A stretch of 64,000 nucleotides of DNA from Eisenibacter elegans DSM 3317 (lineage in GTDB: Bacteria > Bacteroidota > Bacteroidia > Cytophagales > Microscillaceae), in NCBI RefSeq assembly GCF_000430505.1, contig NZ_KE387154.1, positions 306,530-370,529 on the forward strand. The letters run 5' to 3'. The notes beneath the pieces were generated by a model. It was not told where the DNA came from. It was given only the letters and a program-made list of their open reading frames with translations, and did not search any database. The position numbers were made by a program, and so were the translations under genes. Numbering within the stretch: position 1 is the first letter of the stretch; the number at the start of each line of letters is the position of its first letter. Of the stretch, positions 21,732-31,955 are shown piece by piece.

Positions 21732-23876
21732 TTAGGCTGCCAATTCGGGCATTAGCTTGCTCAAGATTTGTTGGGCGGCAACAGCGATAATCGTACCGGG
21801 GCCGAATACGCCTGCCACACCTGCCTCATACAAGAAGGCATAATCTTTTGGCGGAATTACGCCTCCGGCAATGACCAGAATATCTTCGCGGCCATACTGG
21901 CGCAAGGCATCGATGAGTTGTGGGATGAGGGTCTTGTGTCCGGCGGCCAAACTGGATACACCCACTACGTGTACGTCATTTTCGATGGCTTGTCGGGCGA
22001 CTTCCTCAGGTGTTTGAAAGAGCGCCCCCATATCTACGTCGAAGCCTAGGTCGGCAAAGCTAGTGGCGATGACCTTTGCGCCACGGTCGTGGCCGTCTTG
22101 TCCCATTTTGGCCACCAGGATACGTGGGCGCCGGCCCTCGTGTTGGGCAAATTTATCAGCCATTTGTTGGGCTAGGGCAAAGTTTTCGTCGTCTGAAACC
22201 TCTTGTGAGTATACTCCCGACACGGTGCGGATAAGGGCTTTGTGGCGGCCAAAGACTTGTTCCATAGCAGACGAGATTTCGCCCAAGGTAGCCCGCACAC
22301 GGGCGGCCTCTACGGCTAGGGCGAGCAAGTTGCCGCTGCCATTTTCGGCTGCTTGGCGGATGGCATCAAGGGCCTTAGTTACGGCTTCGGGGTTGCGATT
22401 GGCTTTAAGGCTTTCGAGTCTGGCCAATTGGCTTTGCCGCACAACGGTGTTGTCTACCTCTAGAAGCTCGATGTCGGTTGCTTCGGGCGATAAAAACTTA
22501 TTCACCCCTACAATCACATCTTTTTGGGCATCAATGCGGGCTTGTTTGCGTGCAGCGGCCTCTTCAATACGCATTTTGGGCAGGCCGGTTTCAATGGCCT
22601 TGGCCATTCCTCCGAGGCTCTCTACCTCTTCTATCAGCTCCCAAGCGCGTTGGGCGAGGTCGTGGGTGAGCTTCTCAACATAATAAGAGCCTCCCCAAGG
22701 GTCTACAACCGCCGTAATACCGGTTTCGAGCTGGAGGAAAAGCTGGGTATTGCGCGCAATACGGGCCGAAAAATCGGTGGGCAGGGCAATGGCCTCATCA
22801 AGAGAGTTGGTATGGAGTGATTGGGTATGGCCCAAAGCTGCAGCCATCGCTTCGATACACGTACGCGCTACATTGTTGAAGGGATCTTGTTCGGTAAGGC
22901 TGTAGCCTGAGGTCTGGCAGTGGGTACGCAAAGCCATCGACTTTGATTTTTTGGGGTTGAATTGCTGCACAATTTTGGCCCATAGCAACCTACCAGCACG
23001 CATCTTGGCAATTTCCATAAAGTGGTTCATCCCAATAGCCCAGAAGAAAGACAACCTTGGCGCAAAATCATCGATGGCCAGCCCAGCTTTGAGGCCGGTG
23101 CGGATATAGTCGAGGCCGTCGGCGAGGGTATAGGCCAGCTCTATGTCTGCTGGTGCGCCAGCTTCTTGCATATGGTAGCCGCTGATACTGATAGAGTTGA
23201 ACTTGGGCATATGCTGTGCTGTGTAGGCAAAAATATCGGCAATGATACGCATCGAAGGCTCAGGGGGGTAGATATAGGTATTGCGTACCATAAACTCCTT
23301 GAGGATGTCGTTTTGGATTGTGCCGGTTAGCTTTTCGGCGCTTACACCCTGCTCTTCGGCAGCGACAATGTAGAAGGCCATCACCGGAATCACAGCGCCG
23401 TTCATCGTCATAGAAACAGACATTTCATCGAGCGGGATACCGTCAAAGAGGATTTTCATATCCTCTACGGAGTCAATAGCTACCCCGGCCTTGCCTACAT
23501 CGCCCACAACACGAGGGTGATCAGAATCATAACCTCGGTGGGTGGCCAAGTCAAAAGCAACAGAAAGCCCCTTTTGCCCGGCGGCCAAATTGCGTCTATA
23601 AAAGGCATTGGACTCCTCTGCCGTCGAAAAACCAGCATATTGGCGGATAGTCCAAGGGCGCTGGGTATACATCGTGGCATAGGGGCCGCGCAAATAGGGT
23701 GGTAGCCCCGCACCAAAGCCGAGGTGATGTACCTCTTGCAGGTCTTGGGCGGTGTAAAAAGGCTTTAACTCAATTTTTTCGGCTGTTTTCCAAGCTTTTG
23801 CGCCTGTGCTGGGAGAGGTATCCGCCGTTGATGGGTGGAGGCGGGTATAGGCAATTTGGGTAAAATCGGGCTTCAT
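21732..23876 (-). CDS. scpA: Methylmalonyl-CoA mutase, large (catalytic) subunit
   Basis: The 714-residue protein interconverts methylmalonyl-CoA and succinyl-CoA with adenosylcobalamin. The N-terminal TIM barrel includes [29 protein letters not shown] and [27 protein letters not shown]. The C-terminal cobalamin domain (about 580-714) has the cofactor-binding DGHDRG motif (Asp-x-His-x-x-Gly) followed by [14 protein letters not shown] and VIAGGVIP. Heterodimeric mutases have the gene for the small, cobalamin-free subunit directly upstream; here the 600-bp upstream region has no such gene. Neither epimerase nor the MeaB chaperone is nearby. Confidence 0.95.
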   Translation of the reverse strand: MKPDFTQIAYTRLHPSTADTSPSTGAKAWKTAEKIELKPFYTAQDLQEVHHLGFGAGLPPYLRGPYATMYTQRPWTIRQYAGFSTAEESNAFYRRNLAAGQKGLSVAFDLATHRGYDSDHPRVVGDVGKAGVAIDSVEDMKILFDGIPLDEMSVSMTMNGAVIPVMAFYIVAAEEQGVSAEKLTGTIQNDILKEFMVRNTYIYPPEPSMRIIADIFAYTAQHMPKFNSISISGYHMQEAGAPADIELAYTLADGLDYIRTGLKAGLAIDDFAPRLSFFWAIGMNHFMEIAKMRAGRLLWAKIVQQFNPKKSKSMALRTHCQTSGYSLTEQDPFNNVARTCIEAMAAALGHTQSLHTNSLDEAIALPTDFSARIARNTQLFLQLETGITAVVDPWGGSYYVEKLTHDLAQRAWELIEEVESLGGMAKAIETGLPKMRIEEAAARKQARIDAQKDVIVGVNKFLSPEATDIELLEVDNTVVRQSQLARLESLKANRNPEAVTKALDAIRQAAENGSGNLLALAVEAARVRATLGEISSAMEQVFGRHKALIRTVSGVYSQEVSDDENFALAQQMADKFAQHEGRRPRILVAKMGQDGHDRGAKVIATSFADLGFDVDMGALFQTPEEVARQAIENDVHVVGVSSLAAGHKTLIPQLIDALRQYGREDILVIAGGVIPPKDYAFLYEAGVAGVFGPGTIIAVAAQQILSKLMPELAA

Positions 23877-24474
23877 GGGGCAAGCAATGTTTTGAGATAG
23901 AGTTACTTGGCCGTCAACAACGGTAGGGTTGAATCGCCGTGCTTTATTGGCTGACTTGTAAAGTTACAAAATTACACCAAGATTTATTTGATTTAAAGAG
24001 TTTGCCATCGGTGATTTTCTTGATGTTTTTAGGACTCTTATATATTTCCGGTACAGGTTATGTAGCATGGCCTTGAAGCTGCCATTTTTGGCAGAGGTTG
24101 TGTAGCATTGTTTTTAGGTGGCCGTATTTTGATATATGGTACATTATTGCTAGGGCTATAAACCACTGCACTGGATATTCTGACTTTCGTCCTTGTTGTG
24201 CTCAATTTTGCCCTTGTTCTTGACGCATATGTGGCCGCAAGGAGCGTAAGTAAGCGCAACTTTGCAGGACAAGTTCCTATCTGCTTTTGGGGACACAGGC
24301 ACAGGCGGAGCATACAAGCCCTACGGGGCTGATTAATGGGGTAGCTTTTTTGGAACGCCCCCTAAAAGCCTAGGCAGCAGGGGGTAATCACCCGAAAATT
24401 TGGAAAAAAAATCTTATTAGCCCGTAATTGTCAAAAAAAAACATGATTTTTGCTCGTATAGTAGCTCTACTCTT
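23877..24474. other. Intergenic region with a degenerate dispersed element and a short direct repeat
   Basis: At 24011-24047 the block TGATTTTCTTGATGTTTTTAG resembles the head of the dispersed element, without its tail. AGGTTATGTAGCATGG (about 24055) and AGGTTGTGTAGCATTG (about 24111) are a direct repeat. A 91-codon minus-strand frame (24038-24313) is odd in composition (many Arg, Ser, Thr) and lacks a recognisable family; I do not call it. The remainder looks like decayed sequence. Confidence 0.4.
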
Positions 24475-26058
24475 ATGACAACAGTTGTGTTTGGGCGTGT
24501 GCTGTTCACGCGGTTTTTGTTCCAGAAATATCTTTTGGGCATTGGCTTAGCCTTGCTTTGCAGTGCTTGTTTTAGCCCTAAAGCTGCCTTGCGGCACATT
24601 CCGCAAGAAACACCCTTGGTTGTCAAAACCAACCTGCTGGGGGTAGCAGTAAAATTAGCCCCTTACCAAGACTTTTTTGCGGAGGAGATGAAGGACTTGC
24701 TCCCTCCGGCCTTCAACGATAGCATCCAAAACACCAAATTGCTCAAAAGGGTAAAACGCTCTGGGGTCAACCTGATGCGGATGTATACCCACGGTACTAT
24801 CTTCAATGAAGAAAGCAACTACTTGGTTATGACTGCGCCCCTGCTGCGTGCCAAGCGCTTTCAGCGGGTGATGGAACACCTGTTGGACTCTGGTCGCATC
24901 CAAAAAACTGAAACCTCGCGCTATCAGTATACTTTTCACGAGCGGATGGCCCTGACTTGGGACAAGCGCGTGGTGATGCTTTGTTATATGCCTCACCCCA
25001 CTCCTTCGGTACAGCCTCTTGCCCTGCTCGACAGTCTTTTTGCGCGTCCTGCGCAGACTTCTGTCTGGGATAAACACCGGAACTTCCGCCAAGCCAACCG
25101 GCAGTGGTCGGAGTCGATGTTATGGCTTAACATGGGGGCATTACGCCAAACGCCGTTTATGCAAAACCTGATAGGGGATCGGGTATGGATGCAGACCCTG
25201 CCGTTTGAAGACAACTACCTGCGGGCTTCCCTAAAGTTTGGCGAAAGCAGTATCCAGATGGATGTCCGCTATACTTTACCAGACTCTGTGGCGCGGCGCT
25301 ATCGCCGTTTTCTCAAAAAATCTTTAGATCCCAGTCTAGTTGACAATGCCCCCATACAAGACCCCGCGCTCGTAGGTGCTATAGGAGTCAATATGAAAGA
25401 CCTGCCCCATTGGCTCAAACAACGCAATTTTTATGAGGCTATCAACAATGTAGCAGCCTTCGTTGACCTCGAAGGTACAGACTTGTTACAAATGATGCGG
25501 GGTGACCTAGCCTTTTTTGTCAAAGATATACACCGGGTATACGAAAATGGCAAGGAACGCCTCAAACTAGATTATGCCCTTGGCCTTGGAGTACAAAACC
25601 AAGAAACGCTCAACAACCTCTTTACGCTGCTCAAAGAAAGCGGGCTGCTAGTAGAGAAAAACGGGCTATACACCTTCTTTGAGGAGTATTTCCTCATCGA
25701 AGAAGGAAACATCCTTTATCTGACCAATAGCGAAAACATACACAGAGACTTTGTGGGTAATGAAGCCTTACAGCAAAAAAATATTACTGCTCTAGCCCAA
25801 ACACATAGCCTGATGCTTTTTGCTGACGAAAGCCTTAACTCACACTTGAGCAGACCACGCTACGCCAGCCTAGAAGGTAGCAATGCCCCCCAACAAGGGC
25901 TGCGGCTGCCCATCAAAGAAGTAGACTTGTTTATGCGCAATATCAGCCAGAAACACGTCGCAGGGATGGCGCAAATCAAACTTACGAGCATCGAAAATGC
26001 GCTCATTACACTTTACAAAGGAATCAAACCAATACTCTTGGGAGCACTTCACGAATAA
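24475..26058 (+). CDS. DUF4836-like lipoprotein
   Basis: A 527-residue protein with a lipoprotein signal (LGIGLALLCSACFSP, Cys about 33) exported to the envelope. The mature part begins ALRHIPQETPLVVKTNLLGVAVKLAPYQ, the same opening as DUF4836 proteins, in which a short statement of the type IPxxxxLVVxxxL precedes a domain repeated along the chain. It is paralogous in layout to the protein at 26264, though identity is low. Function of the family is unknown. Downstream are the second DUF4836 protein, an ABC ATPase and a permease on the same strand. Confidence 0.7.
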   Translation: MTTVVFGRVLFTRFLFQKYLLGIGLALLCSACFSPKAALRHIPQETPLVVKTNLLGVAVKLAPYQDFFAEEMKDLLPPAFNDSIQNTKLLKRVKRSGVNLMRMYTHGTIFNEESNYLVMTAPLLRAKRFQRVMEHLLDSGRIQKTETSRYQYTFHERMALTWDKRVVMLCYMPHPTPSVQPLALLDSLFARPAQTSVWDKHRNFRQANRQWSESMLWLNMGALRQTPFMQNLIGDRVWMQTLPFEDNYLRASLKFGESSIQMDVRYTLPDSVARRYRRFLKKSLDPSLVDNAPIQDPALVGAIGVNMKDLPHWLKQRNFYEAINNVAAFVDLEGTDLLQMMRGDLAFFVKDIHRVYENGKERLKLDYALGLGVQNQETLNNLFTLLKESGLLVEKNGLYTFFEEYFLIEEGNILYLTNSENIHRDFVGNEALQQKNITALAQTHSLMLFADESLNSHLSRPRYASLEGSNAPQQGLRLPIKEVDLFMRNISQKHVAGMAQIKLTSIENALITLYKGIKPILLGALHE

Positions 26059-26263
26059 ACTGCGAAATTTAGCCCGACCAGTGCTATTTTCCCGCCATTG
26101 GTTGTATCTTTGGATGGCCTATGTGATTGATAATAAGCATATCATCATCCCATATTTTAGGCCGCCGCTTCGTGTTTTAATGGCCTTGTGCCTTCCTGAT
26201 ACTTCTTCAACTAGATTTTGGACTTTAGAATACTAACACCTAAAATCAATACAAACATACACT

Positions 26264-27895
26264 ATGCGATTGTACTACCCCACAAGACCATTACATTCTC
26301 TTTTTCTTGGATTTTGCCTCAGCCTGATGTTATGGAGCTGTGGCAAATCTGTACAACACGAACGCTATATTCCCAAAAATGCTTCTTTTGTCTTGAGCAT
26401 AGACCTCAAGCAGCTCAGCAGCAAAGCGCCCGAACAGTGGGCAGCGCTTTTTGACAAACCCGCCAAAGAGTTGTTTGTGGCCTTGGGAGGCAAGGCAGAC
26501 TTCTTGCTAGGCGCACAAATGCAGACCGCAGGCATCGATACCAAAATGCCAGTTTATTTCTTCTCGGCTCCCGAAGAAGGCGTACAACAGCGCAAAGACG
26601 AATACTTGGCTATGACCTGGATTATCAACGATGAGGCGGCCTTTGAACAATACATCCAACAAATCCACAATGGCAAAACTGTACGCTCACAAGACGGTGT
26701 GCGCTACCTCATGCTCGGAGAAAATACCATCTTGACTTGGGCCAATCAGTTTGCGATTCTGTGTCAGTTTGCCAACCCTATTGAGCAGGCCAAGCTCTTG
26801 CGCCATGTCTTGCGGATGCGCGATTTGCCCGAAAAAGAATCGCTAAGTGCCCAAAATGTTTCGTTTCAAAACTTGCGCTCCAAGCCTGCTGATGCCTCGG
26901 TATGGGTGCATTTGGGCCGCCTCAATAGGGATGTCAACCGCTTGACTCCAGGAACCCTGCCATTGTCGTTTGACCTGAATGAGTGCTATTTCTCGGCCAG
27001 TATCAAGCTCGAAGCCTCCCAAATAAGCGCTGAAACTAAGCTGACCCTCAGCCCCAAGATGGAGCGCTATAGCAAGATATTTGACAGTCAAGTAGATCCG
27101 CAGCTGGTCTTGCAGCTTCCCGGCGCTGGGCAGTCTTTGCTCTTGGCCAGTACTAGTTTGCGCTTAGAAGAAATCTATACCACGGTCAACGATCTCTTTG
27201 GAAACTTTATCAACAAACAGCTGCAATCCTCCACAGGCCTAGGATTGAAGGACTTCTTCGATACCTTTTCGGGCAATGTGGCCATATCGCTGCGTGATAT
27301 TACACTCACCGACTATACCACCGAAAGCCTTAACCTCGTTACTGGAGAGCCCGAGATTCAAATCAGCTCACAGATTGATTATCAATATATGATAGGGCTG
27401 TCTGTAAAGAATAAAAAAAATCTCAAAACCTTGCTCCAAATGCTTAGCGAAGGAGCAACCCCCTTTATCCGCAAGATAGAGAGCTGCTACATGCGTGATA
27501 TGGGTGATGGGCAAGTGCTTTATATCATCGAAACACCCCAACACCTTTTGTTGACATTTACGCCCACACTCAAAGATGAAGTCCTGCGGAAGTTGGCTCC
27601 CGGCAATGTAGCCGAGGGCTTTGGCCAACAACATTGGCTAATGGCGCAAATGGACTTACGCCCCGAAGCCCTAAGTCGGCTGCCGAGTGAGTTGGGAGAA
27701 GATCTGCCTTGGTTGCGTAGTTTCCAACGCAAAGAAGCTCCCTTTGCCTTGCAAAACCTAGAATATAACCTACAACCTGCTAAAGGCAACATAGCCGAAG
27801 GGCAGATGCGCTTAAAACTCAATAAAGAAGGACTGAGTATGGTAGACTTGCTGCGCCTCTTTTTAGACATGATACCGACTTCGGAAGCCTCCTAA
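26264..27895 (+). CDS. DUF4836 family lipoprotein
   Basis: The 543 residues start with a lipoprotein signal ending LMLWSCGKS (Cys about 26), then HERYIPKNASFVLSIDLKQLSSKAPEQW, which fits DUF4836 well (IPKDA-x-FV-x-SIDLKSL). The chain continues with several related blocks of the type LQLPGAGQSLLLASTSLRLEEIYTTVNDLFGNF. These are envelope lipoproteins of unknown role, common in Bacteroidota. It ends 6 bp before an ABC ATPase gene, so the two are certainly co-transcribed; a role linked to that transporter (substrate delivery or sensing) is inferred. Confidence 0.85.
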   Translation: MRLYYPTRPLHSLFLGFCLSLMLWSCGKSVQHERYIPKNASFVLSIDLKQLSSKAPEQWAALFDKPAKELFVALGGKADFLLGAQMQTAGIDTKMPVYFFSAPEEGVQQRKDEYLAMTWIINDEAAFEQYIQQIHNGKTVRSQDGVRYLMLGENTILTWANQFAILCQFANPIEQAKLLRHVLRMRDLPEKESLSAQNVSFQNLRSKPADASVWVHLGRLNRDVNRLTPGTLPLSFDLNECYFSASIKLEASQISAETKLTLSPKMERYSKIFDSQVDPQLVLQLPGAGQSLLLASTSLRLEEIYTTVNDLFGNFINKQLQSSTGLGLKDFFDTFSGNVAISLRDITLTDYTTESLNLVTGEPEIQISSQIDYQYMIGLSVKNKKNLKTLLQMLSEGATPFIRKIESCYMRDMGDGQVLYIIETPQHLLLTFTPTLKDEVLRKLAPGNVAEGFGQQHWLMAQMDLRPEALSRLPSELGEDLPWLRSFQRKEAPFALQNLEYNLQPAKGNIAEGQMRLKLNKEGLSMVDLLRLFLDMIPTSEAS

Positions 27896-27901
27896 CTGCT
27901 T

Positions 27902-28546
27902 ATGGATATTATTATCAGAAACTTACTGCCCGCACCATTAGAGGGTAGCTATGACCCTGAGTCGCAAATATGGAATCAGCCCGAGCGGCGCTTTGTCAAA
28001 GGGCAGAAATACCTCTTACAAGCACCTTCGGGCAGGGGCAAATCGTCCTTTATACATACGCTATATGGTATCCGGCAAGATTATGAAGGGCAGGTGTTCT
28101 TGGCTGAGCAAAATATCCAGCGGCTCTCCTCAAAACAGTGGGCCGACTATCGACAGCGTCACCTTAGCATTGTTTTTCAAGATTTACGGCTTTTTCTGGA
28201 GTTGAATGCTTTTGATAATATCCGCGTCAAATCACAACTGACCCAATACCGCTCCGATACACAAATCAAACAGATGGCCGAACAACTCGGCATAGCTCCC
28301 CTGCTCAACAAGCAAGTAAAACTGCTTTCTTATGGCGAGCGCCAGCGGGTCGCCATCATCAGGGCGCTATGCCAGCCTTTTGAATGGCTGTTGATGGATG
28401 AGCCTTTCAGCCACCTAGATGAAGACAATATCACCAAGGCCATCACGCTGATTGACCAAGTTTGCAACGAACAACAGGCCGGCTTCATCAGTACCTCCTT
28501 AGGTGCTACATACCAACTCCCCCTCGACCACCAAATCAGACTCTAA
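27902..28546 (+). CDS. ABC transporter ATP-binding protein (LolD/MacB type)
   Basis: The 214-residue ATPase has Walker A (APSGRGKSSFIHTLYG, about 41-56), Q-loop (SIVFQDLRLFLELNAFDNI), signature LLSYGERQRVAIIRAL (about 139-154) and Walker B LLMDEPFSHLDEDN. The signature is YGERQ where LSGGQ is usual, a variant that can still work. It is of the small MacB/LolD class that pairs with FtsX-type permeases, and such a permease follows 24 bp downstream. It begins 6 bp after a DUF4836 gene. The transported molecule is unknown. Confidence 0.88.
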   Translation: MDIIIRNLLPAPLEGSYDPESQIWNQPERRFVKGQKYLLQAPSGRGKSSFIHTLYGIRQDYEGQVFLAEQNIQRLSSKQWADYRQRHLSIVFQDLRLFLELNAFDNIRVKSQLTQYRSDTQIKQMAEQLGIAPLLNKQVKLLSYGERQRVAIIRALCQPFEWLLMDEPFSHLDEDNITKAITLIDQVCNEQQAGFISTSLGATYQLPLDHQIRL

Positions 28547-28570
28547 AAGCAGCTTTTTTATTATTTGGCT

Positions 28571-29755
28571 ATGCACGTACTACTACGCAAAATTTTTATA
28601 CACTCCGGCAATCGCTGGCAACTGCTTCTGGCTGGGTTTGGCTTTGCGGTAGGTTTCTGGCTGATGCTCTCCTCATTGCAGGTATATATTCAGGTTCAGA
28701 AACTGATGACCCCTCCCGAAAATGCTCCGCAAGATGTGATTTTGAGCAAAAAAATCTCACTGGGCGATGTGTTGGCCGATGCCAAAGCCGGCTTTGGTGA
28801 AGGTGACATCCGCCAACTACAAGCCCAACCTTTTGTAGAGCAGAGTGTCCCGTTTTTGTCAAGCCAATTTGAAATCTGGGCCTACGCCGACGGTAGCATC
28901 CCCTTTGCGACCGAAATGTTTTTTGAGGCCATCCCTGATGCCTTTCTCGATACCATCCCCGACGGGTGGCGCTGGTCGCCTGGCAACAATTTTGTGCCCA
29001 TTATCCTCTCTCGTGACTTCCTAAACCTCTACAATTTTGGCTATGCTCCCAGCAAAGGGTTGCCCAAGCTCCCTGCCAGTATGGTCGGGATTTTGCGCTT
29101 CAAGCTCAAAATCAGCGGTAGAGGCGGCTCTGAAGTTCTGCGGGGCAAGGTAGTAGGTTTTAGCGAACGTATCCCGACCATCCTCGTGCCCGAAGAGTTT
29201 TTACACTGGGCCAATGACAAGTATGGCACCAAGGCCAGCCCCCCACCCACACGCCTTATGACCCGGCTCAAAGCCGGAACCCAAGCCCAAGCCCAACAAT
29301 ATTTTGATATGGCCGACATAGAGGTCAATCAAGAAACCATGCGCCTACGCTACTTGGCCGACCTAGGAGGGGTCATTACGGGCCTCATTGGTGTGCTCGG
29401 AGCTGCTTTTCTGCTCCTGACAGTGATGTTGTTTATGATGAACTTCAGGCTCATTTTGGCCGAAGCCAAACAAGAAGTGGATTTATTATTGTACTTAGGC
29501 TACAGACACACACATCTTGCACAACATTTGATGTATTATTTTAGCATTTTCCTACTTATCATTACCTTTGTAGTAGTGGGTGGTGGGCTTTATTGGTTTG
29601 TCAAACAGTTGTACCACTACCTCAACACACAAACCGGCATTCAAGTAAACCCCTCTATAGAGCCGCTGGTCTTGTTGGTAGGGGGAATTACTATAGTGGT
29701 GATATTGTTGATAAACTATCTTGCCACACTACGACTATTACAGCGAAGTCGCTGA
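28571..29755 (+). CDS. ABC transporter permease (FtsX-like), partner of the upstream ATPase
   Basis: The first ATG (28571) gives 394 residues; a TTG two codons earlier is less likely. One N-terminal membrane helix (about 17-40, WQLLLAGFGFAVGFWLMLSS) is followed by a large extracytoplasmic domain (about 45-250) and three C-terminal helices (about 263-390), the FtsX/MacB topology. The coupling region reads FRLILAEAKQEVDLLLYLGYRH, the equivalent of the IGILRALG motif. Together with the ATPase it forms a likely complete ABC system that pulls or pushes material at the inner membrane without crossing it. Confidence 0.82.
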   Translation: MHVLLRKIFIHSGNRWQLLLAGFGFAVGFWLMLSSLQVYIQVQKLMTPPENAPQDVILSKKISLGDVLADAKAGFGEGDIRQLQAQPFVEQSVPFLSSQFEIWAYADGSIPFATEMFFEAIPDAFLDTIPDGWRWSPGNNFVPIILSRDFLNLYNFGYAPSKGLPKLPASMVGILRFKLKISGRGGSEVLRGKVVGFSERIPTILVPEEFLHWANDKYGTKASPPPTRLMTRLKAGTQAQAQQYFDMADIEVNQETMRLRYLADLGGVITGLIGVLGAAFLLLTVMLFMMNFRLILAEAKQEVDLLLYLGYRHTHLAQHLMYYFSIFLLIITFVVVGGGLYWFVKQLYHYLNTQTGIQVNPSIEPLVLLVGGITIVVILLINYLATLRLLQRSR

Positions 29756-29775
29756 ACCTTTAAAAAAACGCCTCT

Positions 29776-30426
29776 ATGAGTACTATCATCACTTATAAGC
29801 CCAACGAACACCTCACCCACGTGCGGGAATTACGGCAACAGGTAGCCGCCAATCCCTTTTTCTTTATCTATGAGGGTGAGATTACCCATACTATCATGTT
29901 GGCAGCCCGCAAAATCGTAGAGAGCTACCTCAAACAAAAAGAAGAGAAAATCTTATACCGCAAACGCTGTGTACACCTCATTGTCGAATGTGTGCAGAAT
30001 ACCATCAAACACAGCAACCATATTCCCACACCCGAGAATCTCGACCGTAAACACCTGCCCCTGATTATGTTTGGCCAAGAAGATGACCAATACACCATCG
30101 TATCGGGGAATCTAATCAAGGCAGATAATGTGGCCTTGTTAGCCAATTATTTGGACTACCTCAACGGCCTCAGCGAAGAACGCCTGATGATGTATTACCG
30201 GCGTGCTATCAAATCTGTAATGGATTGGGGGCGCAAAGGCAAGATGGGCTTTATCGAAATGGTGCTCAAATCAGGCAATACAATCCAATATGACTTTGCC
30301 CCCGTAGGCGAAGACTTGGCCTATTTTACTTACATGCTCACCATCAACCGCCATCTGCTCTTAGAAGGCAATGACGACGAAAATGCCGATACAGACGAAA
30401 CTCCAAGCCCCGAAATAGACGTATAA
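29776..30426 (+). CDS. SiaB-like protein kinase (DUF6272)
   Basis: The 216-residue protein has the layout of the SiaB/DUF6272 group: an opening NPFFFIYEGEITHTIMLAARKIVESYLK, then the GHKL-type N-box helix KRCVHLIVECVQNTIKHSNH (about 74-93) that binds ATP-Mg, and a C-terminal sheet ending in an acidic tail (NDDENADTDETPSPE). SiaB of Pseudomonas phosphorylates the STAS-like SiaC and is opposed by the PP2C phosphatase SiaA. Two SpoIIE-type phosphatases and several STAS-like proteins are encoded in this window. It begins 20 bp after the permease gene and is probably in that operon. Confidence 0.75.
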   Translation: MSTIITYKPNEHLTHVRELRQQVAANPFFFIYEGEITHTIMLAARKIVESYLKQKEEKILYRKRCVHLIVECVQNTIKHSNHIPTPENLDRKHLPLIMFGQEDDQYTIVSGNLIKADNVALLANYLDYLNGLSEERLMMYYRRAIKSVMDWGRKGKMGFIEMVLKSGNTIQYDFAPVGEDLAYFTYMLTINRHLLLEGNDDENADTDETPSPEIDV

Positions 30427-30541
30427 AACGGCTGCTTTCTGAGGATTGTGGCAACATAATGAAACATCATTGCTCCGAAAATAGTATATTTATATCATAC
30501 TACTAAGCGTTTATCACCCACCTACAAACAGATATAAACCT

Positions 30542-31084
30542 ATGGTATTTGGTTGGTTCAAAAAGAAAAAAGAAGAAAAGCGCGAATATATAGACCCCAC
30601 AGAGGTCAATATTACTATGTTGCGCAAAGGCGCTTTCGTTGATTATGATCTCAAAACTTGGCAGGTAACAGCCTGTTATGAGTATGATTGGGGCAATGAA
30701 TACTTTTCTCATGAGTTTCAACTCAAGTCTGGAAAAGATACAATATACCTACACATCGAAGATGACGATGAGCTAGAGTGTACTATTGTCCGCAAAATCA
30801 GCCCTCGTGCTATTCAAGACGATGCCGTTGACTACATCCGCAAACACGATAATGGGCCTATGGAGGTCATCTATGAAGGCACAAAGTATTACCGCGAAAG
30901 CGAGCAAGTAGGCTATTTTGCCAACCTTGGTGCCACTAACTGGGAGGAGTTCATCTCTTGGTCTTATTATGACGACTCTGGCAAGAAAGTACTCGAAATA
31001 GAGCGCTGGGATGAAGAAGAGTTTGAAGCCTCTGCTGGGATTGTCGTAGGTGAGTTTGAGTTTATGAACATCATCTTGCCCTAG
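30542..31084 (+). CDS. DUF4178 domain protein
   Basis: The 180 residues begin with a charged, Lys-rich stretch (FGWFKKKKEEKREY) and then give the DUF4178 pattern: MLRKGAFVDYDLKTWQVTACYEYDWGNEYFSHEFQLKSGKDTIYLHIEDDDELE, with a second half ending WSYYDDSGKKVLEIERWDEEEFEASAG. Family function is unknown. DUF4178 genes usually sit beside small lipoproteins and membrane proteins, and here a lipoprotein gene follows after 51 bp. No membrane segment is present. Confidence 0.85.
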   Translation: MVFGWFKKKKEEKREYIDPTEVNITMLRKGAFVDYDLKTWQVTACYEYDWGNEYFSHEFQLKSGKDTIYLHIEDDDELECTIVRKISPRAIQDDAVDYIRKHDNGPMEVIYEGTKYYRESEQVGYFANLGATNWEEFISWSYYDDSGKKVLEIERWDEEEFEASAGIVVGEFEFMNIILP

Positions 31085-31135
31085 ACCTCAGGGTTCTAAT
31101 CTGCTTACATATTTATATCAAGTCACAACAAAGCC

Positions 31136-31909
31136 ATGAAAAAGTACGCTGTATTTACCTTCTTCCTCCTGAGTATTTGGATGTTAAGCGCTTGCGGCGG
31201 CAATAAGCGCAAATATGTCCAAAACCCTGTAGACAAGCTCATCAAACAACTCAGCAACGATTCCTCTGTCAAGACTTTTTCCATCATCTTAGAAGATATG
31301 GAGCTAGACAATGACGGCTACAAACACAAGTACAAAGTACTTACAAACTTAGAAGATTCCGTCAACAAAAAAATCCAACATACTGAATGGATGCCTGTAG
31401 AAGAGGCTTTTTTCGTAAAACACGAAGAAAACCTCGGCCTAGAGCTTGCCGGAATGGATGAGAGCGGCGAAGTACACAAAGTACCTACCCCTCCAGGATA
31501 CCGCAACTATGTAGGGAATGAGCGCTATGGCGAGTGGCGCACCAATAGCAACGGGCAGTCGTTTTGGGCGTTTTATGGGCAGTATATGTTTATGTCTTCT
31601 ATGTTTCATATGATGGCTGCTCCAGTATACCGCAACCATTACGATACCTATCGGGGTAGCTATTACAACAGTGGACGGCCATATTACGGCCCTCGCACTG
31701 CCAGCGGTAGCTATACTTATGGAACATCGGGCAGCGTCACACGCACGACCAACCCAAGCTTTCACAACCGCTATAGCAGCACATCTTCTTTCAAAAGCAA
31801 GTTACGCAGCCGTGTGCAGCAATCGCAAAGCCGCACCACACGCAGCTCTAACCGCAGCAGCAGCAGCGGCTCGTCATACCGCTCTCGCGGCGGAAGCTAT
31901 GGCAAATAG
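31136..31909 (+). CDS. Lipoprotein with Tyr/Gly/Ser-rich tail, linked to DUF4178
   Basis: A lipoprotein signal (FFLLSIWMLSACGGN, Cys about 20) leads a folded part of about 110 residues (PVDKLIKQLSNDSSVKTFSIILEDMELDNDGYKHKYKVL) and a C-terminal tail (about 150-257) rich in Tyr, Gly, Ser, Arg and Thr, ending SYRSRGGSYGK. Acidic and basic residues alternate in the first part. I know no function; DUF4178 neighbours of this kind recur in Bacteroidota. The tail resembles that of the lipoprotein at 12548 in composition. Both would be exposed at the envelope. Confidence 0.75.
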   Translation: MKKYAVFTFFLLSIWMLSACGGNKRKYVQNPVDKLIKQLSNDSSVKTFSIILEDMELDNDGYKHKYKVLTNLEDSVNKKIQHTEWMPVEEAFFVKHEENLGLELAGMDESGEVHKVPTPPGYRNYVGNERYGEWRTNSNGQSFWAFYGQYMFMSSMFHMMAAPVYRNHYDTYRGSYYNSGRPYYGPRTASGSYTYGTSGSVTRTTNPSFHNRYSSTSSFKSKLRSRVQQSQSRTTRSSNRSSSSGSSYRSRGGSYGK

Positions 31910-31955
31910 AGACAAGGATTCCCTTTAGGGCTTAACAAGTATTTTGAAATACCGC

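Noticed and set aside
24038-24313. 91-codon minus-strand frame upstream of DUF4836 gene
   Set aside because: Composition rich in Arg/Thr/Ser, no recognisable fold; region looks decayed and repeat-like.
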